Notes under the pieces: model-generated | What the model was told of the DNA's origin: nothing | What the model saw: the letters and a program-made list of their open reading frames with translations, nothing else | Databases searched by the model: none | NCBI GenBank assembly: GCA_938003765.1 | Contig: CALKYE010000063.1 | Location: 1-56,753, forward strand | Direction: 5' to 3' | DNA: 56,753 nucleotides | From: an uncultured Planctomycetia bacterium | GTDB lineage: Bacteria; Planctomycetota; UBA1135; GCA-002686595 | Shown: positions 25,828-33,956 of the stretch, piece by piece | Numbering within the stretch: position 1 is the first letter of the stretch | How the letters are laid out: every line of letters begins with the position of its first letter | Program-made: the position numbers and the translations under genes

Positions 25828-27474
25828 ATGAGCGACGGCGATCCGTTCGAGAGCGACGAGACGCAGCCTGAGGGCGGCGGCATCGACGTGATGGAGCTGT
25901 GCGTGCGGCCGCTGTGGGCCGCGCGCTACTGGCTGGTTCTGGCCGCCTGCGTCGGCGCGACGGCGGGAGCGGTCCAATCGCTGCTCAAGCCGAACGAGTT
26001 CACGTCGCTCGGCAAGTTCCTCGTGCGGCCGGGGACGCGCGAATCGACGACACCGGAAGGCCGCATCATCGGCGACGGCTCCGGCGCGCCGCTCGGCCTG
26101 CGCGAGTCCATCCAGAATCAGATCCACCTGCTCCAGAACCCGGAGGTCACGCGACGAGCCGTGGCGGAGCTGGGCGCGCGAACGATCCTCGAGCCGTACG
26201 ACCCGACGGAGCACGACAACGAGCAGACTCCGCTGCACATGCGCTGGGCGCACCAGCTGCAGCGCGAGTGGTTCCGCCGCGCGGACACGTGCCTCAGCGA
26301 CCCCGGCCGCGGCATCGATGGCTGCCCGCGCTGCGTCGAGGTGGCGGAGGACGTCATCGCCAAGGGCATCGTGGTGTTCCCCGAGCTCGGCTCGAGCGTG
26401 CTGTCGGTGGTCTACACGGCGCACTCGCCGCAGGTCGCGGCCAAGGTGGTCGACGCCTTCATGCGCGCCGCCCTGAGCCACCATCAGCGCGTGTTCGACA
26501 TCGATTCGACGCTGCAGTTCCTCGACGGCCGGTTGCTCGACGCGCGGGTGAAGGCCGATCTGGCTGACCAGGCGCTGACCAAGTACCGCACGGACTGCGG
26601 GCTGTTCGACTACGAGGAGCAGCGGGCCTCGCACCTCGCCCAGATCGACACTCTCGAGAGCGAGCTGGCGCGCAACGAGGCGCGGCTGGCTGAGCTGCGC
26701 AGTCAGCAGGAGTTCTACCGGGCCGCGCTGGAGAAGGAGCCCGCGGAGCTCTCATCGCAGACGCCCCAGGCCCCGATGTCGAACCCGGATTACGAGTGGC
26801 TGACCGCGGAGGTGCTCAAGACGCGCCTGGAGCTGGCCGCGCTGGACCCGGCCGCGTACACGACACAGGCCCAGCTCGACGCGCGCCGTCGTCAGCTCCA
26901 GGAGCAGCTCAGTCAGGCCAACTCCGCGCTGGAGACCACGCCGCGACTGATCGCCATGGATCCGTTGGTCTCGAGCCTGCGGAACCCGCGCTACGACACG
27001 CTGCTCCAGCGGCAGCGCGAGGTCGACGCGGAACGGATCGGATTGATCCAAGGGCAGTCGCAGCGCCGCGACCGGATCGCTGAGCTCCGCCGCCAGCTCG
27101 AGCACTTCGAGGAGTGCCGCCCCAACCTGGCCGCCAAGGAGCGCGAGGCGAACCAGGCGGAGGACGAGTACAAGCACTTCAAGGCGCGTCGCGAGCAGGC
27201 CGCCCTGATGAACCAGCTGGACTCCACCCAGCTCACCAATCTCGCGGTGCTGCAGGCGGCGAACGTGCCGCGCGCGAAGTCCGGCCCCAAGCGCGGCCGA
27301 ACGGTCGCCATCGCCGGGTTCCTCGGCGCAGCTCTGGCGGTGTCGGTGGCGCTGCTGCGGAGCGTGCTCGCGATGCGGTCCAAGCGCGCGGACGAGGCGC
27401 TGGCCAGCGGCGACCTGCGGGCGATAGGCGACCCCGTCAGCCACCGGCGGGCGCAGTTCGGCACGCGCGGCTGA
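25828..27474 (+). CDS. Wzz-like chain-length determinant / polysaccharide co-polymerase, 548 aa
   Basis: Inner-membrane co-polymerase that sets glycan chain length and bridges to the export lipoprotein. Two membrane spans lie near residues 34-52 (YWLVLAACVGATAGAVQSLL) and ~490-512 (GRTVAIAGFLGAALAVSVAL), enclosing a long periplasmic part with coiled coils at ~225-470. A proline-linked segment NVPRAKSGPKRG precedes the second span, as in Wzz/Wzc. No Walker motifs or tyrosine cluster follow, so the Wzc kinase domain is absent and no separate kinase gene is in the window. A Cys pair (CPRC, ~residue 170) in the periplasmic part is unusual. It is 6 bases after the export gene, so one operon. Confidence 0.85.
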   Translation: MSDGDPFESDETQPEGGGIDVMELCVRPLWAARYWLVLAACVGATAGAVQSLLKPNEFTSLGKFLVRPGTRESTTPEGRIIGDGSGAPLGLRESIQNQIHLLQNPEVTRRAVAELGARTILEPYDPTEHDNEQTPLHMRWAHQLQREWFRRADTCLSDPGRGIDGCPRCVEVAEDVIAKGIVVFPELGSSVLSVVYTAHSPQVAAKVVDAFMRAALSHHQRVFDIDSTLQFLDGRLLDARVKADLADQALTKYRTDCGLFDYEEQRASHLAQIDTLESELARNEARLAELRSQQEFYRAALEKEPAELSSQTPQAPMSNPDYEWLTAEVLKTRLELAALDPAAYTTQAQLDARRRQLQEQLSQANSALETTPRLIAMDPLVSSLRNPRYDTLLQRQREVDAERIGLIQGQSQRRDRIAELRRQLEHFEECRPNLAAKEREANQAEDEYKHFKARREQAALMNQLDSTQLTNLAVLQAANVPRAKSGPKRGRTVAIAGFLGAALAVSVALLRSVLAMRSKRADEALASGDLRAIGDPVSHRRAQFGTRG

Positions 27475-27842
27475 GGCCGGCCCAGGCGTCCCGACGGGCC
27501 GATACCCGGCCGTGTGAGCCCGCGGACGCCCCGGGGTTGTGACGCTGGTGTCATGAAGCCGAGTGGCAAGAAGTGCGTCCCTGGCCCCTGAGAACGCGGT
27601 TTACACTTTCATTACCGCTCATTGGATTCGGGCGCCGCCGGACCCTCCGTTCTACTCGTGCGTCGCGAACCGCGCCTCGGCGCCCCCCCGACGACCTCCG
27701 ACAGCTCATCGGAGTAGTTTTCTCAAGCCAGCAGCGCCCTCCGGTCCCCAAAGGACCGGGGTCGGTGACCGCCCTTAACGGATCCGCAAGGGTCCGCGCA
27801 CGGTCACCGCGAGCGCAGCTTCCAGACTCAGGATCCAACTCA
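27475..27842. other. Gap before the initiating sugar transferase
   Basis: 368 bases. The downstream frame is open through here but encodes an Arg-rich stretch without family similarity, so it is treated as leader. An AT-richer patch near 27600-27628 (TTTACA at 27600) could be a promoter. GTG at 27762 is an alternative gene start. A 12-codon frame at 27553 is not called. Confidence 0.35.
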
Positions 27843-29114
27843 GTGCTTGCCCGTACTCTCGCATGGCTTCGAAGCGCCCTTGCCAGGCCCACGCCGACGG
27901 CGCCGCGCGCCACCGACTCGGTCGTCGGCGCTGACGAGTTCCGTCGCATCGTGCTCCGGGAGCGTGCACGCTCCGACCGCAATGGAGCGTCCCTCTCCAT
28001 GCTGCTCCTGGATGCGGGCAGCGACCGGTCCCTCGAGGACGAGCTCGAAGCCTGGTCGGTGACGGTCTCCCAGCGGGTCCGCTGCACGGACGCGGTGGGC
28101 TGGTACGACGGACGCACGCTCGGGGTGATCCTGCCCGACACCGACCACGAGGGCGCCTTGATCGTCTCGCGCCAACTGAAGGCTGCGTTGCCGACCCAGG
28201 CGACCCGCGCGCGCTGGCGCCTGTTCGTGCACCCCGAGCACACCGGCCACAACGAGGGTGGACGCCCTTCCAGTGGCAGCGGCGACGAGCAGAGCCCGCT
28301 CGACCTCCTCCGTTCGCCGCAACAGGTTGCGGACCTGCGCCGGGGACGCTCCGGCGCGTCCGGTTCGGGGGGGAACTCCGCGACGGCGGTGGCCGTGCGC
28401 AGCGAGCGAGTCGCAGTCACTGCGACCCGGCGCGCGGTCGTTTCCGCGCTCGCCGTCAGCGCGAGCGACACCGTTCAGCTCGAAGCTCAGCCCCTGCAGT
28501 CGCTGCTCCTGGTGCGGACTTCCCCCATCAAGCGCTGTGTGGACGTGGTCGGCTCGGCGTCGGCGCTGCTGCTGCTGTCGCCGGTCATGCTGGCCGCAGC
28601 CGTAGCGGTGAAGCTCTCGAGTCCTGGCCCGGTGCTGTTCCGGCAGCAGCGCGCGGGGCTCGGCGGTCGACCTTTCACCTTCTACAAGTTCCGCTCGATG
28701 AGCGCGGACGCCGAAGCTCGCAAGAAGGAGCTGCTCTCGCGCAACGAGCAGACCGGCCCGGTCTTCAAGATCGCCGCGGACCCGCGCATCACGCGCGTCG
28801 GCCGCTTCCTGCGCCGAACCAGCATCGACGAGCTCCCGCAGCTGTGGAACGTCCTGCGCGGCGACATGTCGCTGGTTGGACCCCGTCCGCCGATCCTCGC
28901 CGAGGTCAAGGACTACGAGCGCTGGCAGCGCCGCCGCCTCGAGATCGCTGGCGGACTGACCTGCATCTGGCAGGTCAGCGGTCGCAGCTCGATTCTGTTC
29001 AACGACTGGGTGCGACTGGACCTGCGCTACGTCGAGCAAGCCAGTCCGCTGACGGACCTGCGACTGCTCGCACGCACGATCCCCGCCGTGTTGACCTGCC
29101 GCGGCGCGCACTGA
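27843..29114 (+). CDS. Initiating sugar transferase with GGDEF-like N-terminal domain, 423 aa
   Basis: C-terminal ~210 residues are a bacterial sugar transferase (PF02397, WcaJ/WbaP type) that moves a sugar-1-phosphate to undecaprenyl phosphate and starts the repeat unit: FRQQRAGLGGRPFTFYKFRS, RRTSIDELPQLWNVLRGDMS, LVGPRPP, GLTCIWQVSGRSS, LDLRYVEQAS. One membrane segment precedes it (ASALLLLSPVMLAAAVAV). The N-terminal ~120 residues (EFRRIVLRERARSDRNG, TDAVGWYDGRTLGVILPDT) resemble a degenerate GGDEF/cyclase fold lacking the GGDEF signature. GTG 27843 is favoured because it begins just before this domain, with AGGATC 10 bases upstream; GTG 27762 is possible. It is the only initiating enzyme seen in the locus. 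Confidence 0.87.
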   Translation: MLARTLAWLRSALARPTPTAPRATDSVVGADEFRRIVLRERARSDRNGASLSMLLLDAGSDRSLEDELEAWSVTVSQRVRCTDAVGWYDGRTLGVILPDTDHEGALIVSRQLKAALPTQATRARWRLFVHPEHTGHNEGGRPSSGSGDEQSPLDLLRSPQQVADLRRGRSGASGSGGNSATAVAVRSERVAVTATRRAVVSALAVSASDTVQLEAQPLQSLLLVRTSPIKRCVDVVGSASALLLLSPVMLAAAVAVKLSSPGPVLFRQQRAGLGGRPFTFYKFRSMSADAEARKKELLSRNEQTGPVFKIAADPRITRVGRFLRRTSIDELPQLWNVLRGDMSLVGPRPPILAEVKDYERWQRRRLEIAGGLTCIWQVSGRSSILFNDWVRLDLRYVEQASPLTDLRLLARTIPAVLTCRGAH

Positions 29115-29161
29115 GGCCGCTCGGCGCGTCGAGCGCCAACAAGCGTCCGCCGACGGGCTCG

Positions 29162-29195
29162 GCAGGAGCCCCTGGACGCCTTTGCGACCTCCTGC
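29162..29195 (+). repeat. Stem-loop after the sugar transferase gene
   Basis: GCAGGAG pairs with CTCCTGC across a 20-base loop, 47 bases after the stop. No T-run. Confidence 0.3.
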
Positions 29196-29232
29196 ACCCG
29201 GCCGTGGGTGAAGGAACTTTCATCCACGCCGA

Positions 29233-29247
29233 GAGCTGCCCCAGCTC
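29233..29247 (+). repeat. Compact hairpin in the leader of the beta-helix gene
   Basis: GAGCTG (29233-29238) and CAGCTC (29242-29247) pair around CCC. Could be a weak terminator or part of a leader structure. Confidence 0.3.
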
Positions 29248-29540
29248 AAGTTGAAGCCTCGGCGCGTACGATGCTGGGCTCGAGGGGAACGCATGCACTG
29301 CCCGCTCGCGCACGGACATGGGTTCGGTCGCGGTAGCCGGGCTGCGGCGAGCGGATACCCCTCGACCGCTGGAGACTGAGCGCCCCCGCGGGCTCCGATC
29401 GCGCAATGCGACTTCGGTCCCGTGAGCAGGCCCGGACAGGAACGGACGCCGTGCGTCGCCAATCAGGGGCGCGCAGCGAACGGCCGGGTTGGGGACGCGA
29501 GTTCGCCAGCGGATCCAAACAGCAGCAAGAGGGGTCTGGC

Positions 29541-31898
29541 ATGGCAGGTCTTCAGGGGAGGACCGTTGCGAGTTCGTACGCTCGCGCGGTTGCGCAGGTC
29601 GCGTCTGGGAATAGGTCGCTCCAAGTCGAGCGAGCGGGCGCCACGTGGCTCCTTTGGCTGGCGCTCGCGTGGGCGATGCTCGTCAGCGGCGGCCGCGCCT
29701 TCGCGCAGAGCGCGCCGACCGTGATCTCCGTGGCCGGCCCGCAGGGCGGACCGTTCCCGACCAGTCCGGTGTCGGTGAACCTGTCCAACCCGCACAGCGC
29801 GCCGATCCAGTGGGCTGCCTCGCAGGATCCCGACTGGCTCACCTTCAGTCGTCGTCGCGGCATCCTGCAGCCCGGCGCCGGCGGCCAACTCACGGCCACC
29901 GTCGACCAGGCCAGCGCATCGCTGCTGCCCGCGGGCGTCTACGACGCGCGCATCCAGTACCGCCATCCGACGACGCAGCAGCGCGTGACGATGGTGATCT
30001 TCCAACTCACGGTGACCTCCGCGAACTTCTCGATGGTCGTCACACCCGGCAACGCCTTCCAGCCGCAAGGGCCGATCGGCGGCCCCTTCACGCCGCAGAC
30101 CCAGAGCTACACGCTGCTCAACAACGGCAACGTGCCGTTCGACTGGAGCGCGAGCGGCAACGCGCCGTGGATCTACGTGCAGGCGCCCTCGAGCGGAGTG
30201 CTCGCCCCCGGCGCCTCGACCTCGGTGGTCGTCGCGCTGAACCAGACGGTTGCTGGCGCGCTGCCCGCGGGAGTCCACACCGGCGCGGTGAGCTTCCGCC
30301 GCACGTCCACTTCAACGCTGGTCGACTACCGCACGGTGAAGCTCGACATCCAGGCGCCGAGCACGGGCTGGACGGACTTCACGCCGAGCGCGGACACGCG
30401 GATCATCTACGTGAGCACCAGCGGCAACGACGCGAACAGCGGACTGTCGCCGAACTCGCCCAAGCGCACGATCTCGGCCGCGAAGGCCCTGATCCGACAC
30501 GGATTCCCTGACTGGCTCCTGCTCAAGCGCGGCGATGTGTTCGACAGCCCCATCGGGCAGTGGATCACCAGCGGTCGCTCGGCCACCGAGCCGCAGTTGA
30601 TCGGCGCTTATGGCTCCGGCACGCAACGTCCGCTGCTCCGCACCGGCAACCAGAGCTGCATCCACATCATGGGCAGCAGTTCCAGCGCGCCGCAGATCAA
30701 CCACATCGCGATCGTGGGCCTGGAAATGTGGGCTCACACCTACAACGGCTCGGGCTCGCCCTACGGCCTGTTCTGGGTGCTCGAGAGCAACGGCCTGCTG
30801 GTCGAGGACTGCTACATCCGCGGCTACCAGATCAACATCTCGATCCCCGGCATGGGCGGCCGCAAGCGCGACGTGAAGATCCGTCGCAACGTCCTGGCTG
30901 ACTCCTTCGCGACCAGCGGAAGCATCGGTCACGCGATCTACATGGAGAACTGCGACAACCTGCTGATCGAGGAGAACGTCCTCGACCGCAACGGCTGGAA
31001 CGCCAGCGTGCCCGGCGCAGTGCCGTCCATCTTCCGCCACGGCATCTACATCCAAGCCGGCGCGGGCGCCTGCACGGGCGTCGTCGTGCGGCGCAACATC
31101 ATCTCCAACAGCTCGTCGCACGGCCTGCAGCTGCGCTCGGGCGGCGTGGCCGAAGACAACCTGTTCCTGCGCAACTCGATCGCGCTCACGCTCGGCGGCG
31201 GACACGACCCGAGCGCCGGCGGCGTCAACATCGTCGCCAAGGGCAACGTGGTGCTCGACGGCAAGAACATCGACTCCGCCAATCCGCGCGGATGGGGCAT
31301 CGACGCCTCGAACGTCTCGTCGGGCACGATCGCCTACAACATCGTCGCGAACCAGGGCACGGGCGCGTTCCCGATCCCGATGGGCATCGGACCGGCGTCG
31401 TCGGGATACGGCGTGTTCAACACCGTGATCGAGCGCAACATCATCTCCGGCTGGGGCGGTTCGATGATGGTGAACGGCTCGTCGAGCCAGATCTCGAACG
31501 TGCTGCTGCGCAACAACGACTTCAACCAGAACGTCTCGACGGCGCACATCATCGATCACATGCAGGCCTCCAACACCGGCGGCCTCGACTCGATCGGCAA
31601 TCGCTTCCGCAGCTTGGCGGCGAGCAACGCGTGGATGCGCGTGGGCTCGAACAACCACTCGCTGTCGGGCTGGGGCTCGCTGGTCGGCGACGTCGGCTCG
31701 ACGACGCTGCCCGCCAACCCGTACCCCGACCCGGGTCGCAGCATCGCGACCTACCACCAGTCGATCGGCGGCGCGCCCTCGCACGACGCCTTCATGGCGC
31801 AAGCTCGCTTGCAGTCGCGCGCCAACTGGCGCGTGGAGTACACCGCCTCGGCCGCGATCGACTACATCCGCGCAGGATTCGGCCTGGTCGTGCCCTGA
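29541..31898 (+). CDS. Secreted right-handed beta-helix protein with two BACON-like domains, 785 aa
   Basis: Extracellular protein probably acting on or holding the locus polysaccharide. ATG 29541 has GAGGGG upstream at good spacing. A long n-region precedes the signal core WLLWLALAWAMLVSGGRAFA. Two Ig-like BACON-type domains follow: first ~55-155 (WAASQDPDWLTFSRRRGIL), second ~160-270 (WSASGNAPWIYVQAPSSGVL). The rest is a parallel beta-helix (pectate-lyase-like), starting ADTRIIYVSTSGNDANSG, with DWLLLKRGDVFDS, NHIAIVGLEMW and repeats such as NLLIEENVLDRNGWN. Such folds include lyases, C5-epimerases and tailspike-like glycosidases; no catalytic triad could be assigned. A homologue follows directly, after an intrinsic terminator. 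Confidence 0.82.
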   Translation: MAGLQGRTVASSYARAVAQVASGNRSLQVERAGATWLLWLALAWAMLVSGGRAFAQSAPTVISVAGPQGGPFPTSPVSVNLSNPHSAPIQWAASQDPDWLTFSRRRGILQPGAGGQLTATVDQASASLLPAGVYDARIQYRHPTTQQRVTMVIFQLTVTSANFSMVVTPGNAFQPQGPIGGPFTPQTQSYTLLNNGNVPFDWSASGNAPWIYVQAPSSGVLAPGASTSVVVALNQTVAGALPAGVHTGAVSFRRTSTSTLVDYRTVKLDIQAPSTGWTDFTPSADTRIIYVSTSGNDANSGLSPNSPKRTISAAKALIRHGFPDWLLLKRGDVFDSPIGQWITSGRSATEPQLIGAYGSGTQRPLLRTGNQSCIHIMGSSSSAPQINHIAIVGLEMWAHTYNGSGSPYGLFWVLESNGLLVEDCYIRGYQINISIPGMGGRKRDVKIRRNVLADSFATSGSIGHAIYMENCDNLLIEENVLDRNGWNASVPGAVPSIFRHGIYIQAGAGACTGVVVRRNIISNSSSHGLQLRSGGVAEDNLFLRNSIALTLGGGHDPSAGGVNIVAKGNVVLDGKNIDSANPRGWGIDASNVSSGTIAYNIVANQGTGAFPIPMGIGPASSGYGVFNTVIERNIISGWGGSMMVNGSSSQISNVLLRNNDFNQNVSTAHIIDHMQASNTGGLDSIGNRFRSLAASNAWMRVGSNNHSLSGWGSLVGDVGSTTLPANPYPDPGRSIATYHQSIGGAPSHDAFMAQARLQSRANWRVEYTASAAIDYIRAGFGLVVP

Positions 31899-31923
31899 TT
31901 CGCAGGGCGCCTGATATTGGGTG

Positions 31924-31958
31924 AGCGCGGGGCCCCTCAGCGGGCCTCGCGCTATTTT
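31924..31958 (+). terminator. Intrinsic terminator between the two beta-helix genes
   Basis: GCGCGGGGCCC (31925-31935) pairs with GGGCCTCGCGC (31942-31952) with one G-T wobble and an extra A-T pair at the base, loop CTCAGC, followed by TATTTT. This is the clearest Rho-independent terminator in the window. Its T-run also resembles a -10 box for the next gene. Confidence 0.8.
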
Positions 31959-31967
31959 CGGCAGACC

Positions 31968-33923
31968 ATGCGAGTCCGAGCAATGCGCGCAACGTGGCGA
32001 GCGATCGCCGTGAGCCTGCTGGCGAGCACGTCCCCCAGCCTCCTCGCGCAAACGGCCGACACCAACGACACCGCCGCCGCGCCGAAGTCCGCGCCGACGT
32101 CTGCGCCGCCGACGAACGGCGCGCCGCGCCTGTTCGAGGGACCGCGCGGCGGACCCTTCGCTCCGCAGCGTGAGCGCGTCGAATTCGCGCCCACCGGCGC
32201 GGGCCCTTGGTCGGCGAGCTGTTCGAGCAAGTGGCTGACGGTGGAGCCCTCGAAGGGCGCTTCCGAAGCCAATCGTCCCTTGGCGCTCGAGCTCGCGCTC
32301 GCGCCGAGTGCGAGCGAACTCGCGCCAGGGTGTCACTTCGCCTTCGTCGAGTGGCGCAGCGGCGAGGCGCCGCCGGTCGTGCTGCACGTCGCGCTCGCCG
32401 TGCGACAAGACGGCTGGACCACGCTCACGCCGAGCGCCGATTCGCGACAGGTCTTCGTCAGCTCCTCGAGTGGCGACGACTTCAACGACGGCTTCTCCGA
32501 ACGCACCGCGAAGCGCACGCTCGCCGCGGCGATCCCGCACCTGCGCCACGGCCACCCCGACTGGCTGCTGCTCAAGCGCGGCGACACGTGGAACGAGTCG
32601 CTCGGCCACTGGAAGCGCTCGGGTCGCTCGAAGGACGAGCCCATGGTCGTGACCAGCTACGGCGAGAGCGGAGCTCGCCCGCGCCTGCTCACGGGCGCGG
32701 ACAACGGGCTCATCACGCTCCACGCCGGCGACGCGCCGCCGCGCATCGATCACCTCGCCATCGTCGGCCTCCACATGCACGCCGACGCGTACCGCGGCGG
32801 CGCGAGTCCATCCGCCGTGTCGTGGGTCACCGCGACCGACGGACTGTTGATCGAGGACTGCTACTTCGAGGGCTACGAAGTCGACGTGCGCGTGTCGGAA
32901 GCCGGCGGCCGCAAGCGCAACGTGCGCATTCGACGCAACGTGATCGTCGACGCGTTCGCCACCGAGGGTGTGATCGGTCACGGGCTGTTCCTGGCGGCCT
33001 GCGACGATCTGGTGCTCGAGGAGAATCTCCTCGACCGCAACGGCTTCAACCCGGCGGTCGAAGGAGCGACGCCGTCGATGTACCGGCACGGCGCGTACAT
33101 CCAGAGCGGCGTCGACGGATGCACGAACGTGCTGCTGCGCGGCAACATCGTGTCGGACAGCGCCTCGCACGGCGTGCAGTTGCGCCCCGGCGGGATCGCG
33201 CTCGACAACCTGTTCCTCAACAACCCGATCGCGTTGCTGCTCGGCGGCGGACTCGAACTCCAGGACGGCGGAGTGTTGGCCGTCGCGCACCGCAACGTGT
33301 TCCTCGGCGGCCGCGACATCGACACCGAGAACCCGCGCGGCTGGGGCTTGGGCGGCGACAACATCGCGGCCGCGACGCTGAGCGAGAACGTGATCGCCTT
33401 CGGCGGCGGCGGACTCCGCGTTCCGCTGGGCCTTGGCGGAGACCCGCAAGGCGTCGGCGTGCGCCACACGTGGCTGCGCGACAACTTGATCCACGACTGG
33501 GGCGGGACCGCGATCCTGTCGGGCGCGCCCGGTCGCTGGGGCCCGCTGCGACTCGAACGCAACGTGCTGCGCAACTCGATCTCGGACACGCCGTTGATCG
33601 AGTTCCGCGGCGCGGATGCGCTCACTGCGCTCCACGCCCGCGACAACACGTTCGAAGCCCGCGGCCCGGCCATCGTCGTCGCGGGTGAGCCGCTCGCGCT
33701 CGACGCGTGGCGCGCGCTGAGCGGAGACGCCGCCAAGAGCGACAGTGGCCCGCGTTCGCCAACTCCAGCGCCGACGATCGAGGCCTACATGGCGAGCCTG
33801 GGCGAAGACGCCAGCGCCGCGGCGTTCCTTCGCGCCGCACGCCGTCAGTCCAAAGCGCACTGGGATCCGCGCTTCACCGCCGCTGCGGTGAACGCTTTCG
33901 TGCGCGCCGGATTCGGACGCTGA
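31968..33923 (+). CDS. Secreted right-handed beta-helix protein, paralogue of the upstream gene, 651 aa
   Basis: Signal peptide RATWRAIAVSLLASTSPSLLA, then a Thr/Pro/Ala linker and one BACON-like domain (SCSSKWLTVEPSKG), against two in the neighbour. The beta-helix portion matches the upstream protein motif by motif: TPSADSR for TPSADTR, DWLLLKRGDTWNE, DHLAIVGLHMH, ENLLDRNGFNPAVEGATPS, ENPRGWG, and the same C-terminal ending (AAVNAFVRAGFG). This is a tandem duplication followed by divergence and loss of one Ig-like domain. ATG 31968 or 31983 could be the start. Separated from its paralogue by a terminator, so it needs its own promoter or read-through. It converges with a GT2 gene 33 bases away. 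Confidence 0.82.
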   Translation: MRVRAMRATWRAIAVSLLASTSPSLLAQTADTNDTAAAPKSAPTSAPPTNGAPRLFEGPRGGPFAPQRERVEFAPTGAGPWSASCSSKWLTVEPSKGASEANRPLALELALAPSASELAPGCHFAFVEWRSGEAPPVVLHVALAVRQDGWTTLTPSADSRQVFVSSSSGDDFNDGFSERTAKRTLAAAIPHLRHGHPDWLLLKRGDTWNESLGHWKRSGRSKDEPMVVTSYGESGARPRLLTGADNGLITLHAGDAPPRIDHLAIVGLHMHADAYRGGASPSAVSWVTATDGLLIEDCYFEGYEVDVRVSEAGGRKRNVRIRRNVIVDAFATEGVIGHGLFLAACDDLVLEENLLDRNGFNPAVEGATPSMYRHGAYIQSGVDGCTNVLLRGNIVSDSASHGVQLRPGGIALDNLFLNNPIALLLGGGLELQDGGVLAVAHRNVFLGGRDIDTENPRGWGLGGDNIAAATLSENVIAFGGGGLRVPLGLGGDPQGVGVRHTWLRDNLIHDWGGTAILSGAPGRWGPLRLERNVLRNSISDTPLIEFRGADALTALHARDNTFEARGPAIVVAGEPLALDAWRALSGDAAKSDSGPRSPTPAPTIEAYMASLGEDASAAAFLRAARRQSKAHWDPRFTAAAVNAFVRAGFGR

Positions 33924-33956
33924 GTTCGAGCGAGGGAGCGTCGCTCGACGGAGCGC

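Larger units (their letters stand above)
29115..29540. other. Structured gap between sugar transferase and beta-helix gene
   Basis: 426 bases with no supported gene. Contains inverted repeats GCAGGAG/CTCCTGC (29162-29168/29189-29195), GAGCTG/CAGCTC (29233-29238/29242-29247) and CCGCTCG/CGAGCGG near 29303-29355. The set suggests a terminator followed by a structured 5' leader. A frame open from 29406 is judged too long at the N-terminus for the next gene. Confidence 0.4.

Noticed and set aside
27553..27591. 12-codon ATG frame upstream of the sugar transferase
   Set aside because: No ribosome binding site and no feature of a regulatory leader peptide.
29280..29360. Cyclic-di-GMP (GEMM) riboswitch suggested by GGTAGCCGGGCTGC near 29331
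   Set aside because: The partner core sequences (GCAAA and the tetraloop-bearing stem) are absent, so the similarity is limited to one short segment.
30312..33860. Very long open frame (over 1100 codons) on the minus strand, antisense to the beta-helix genes
   Set aside because: Its translation is Arg/Ala/Val-rich with no fold-like pattern, while the plus-strand frames encode signal peptides and matching paralogous domains. High GC keeps antisense frames open.
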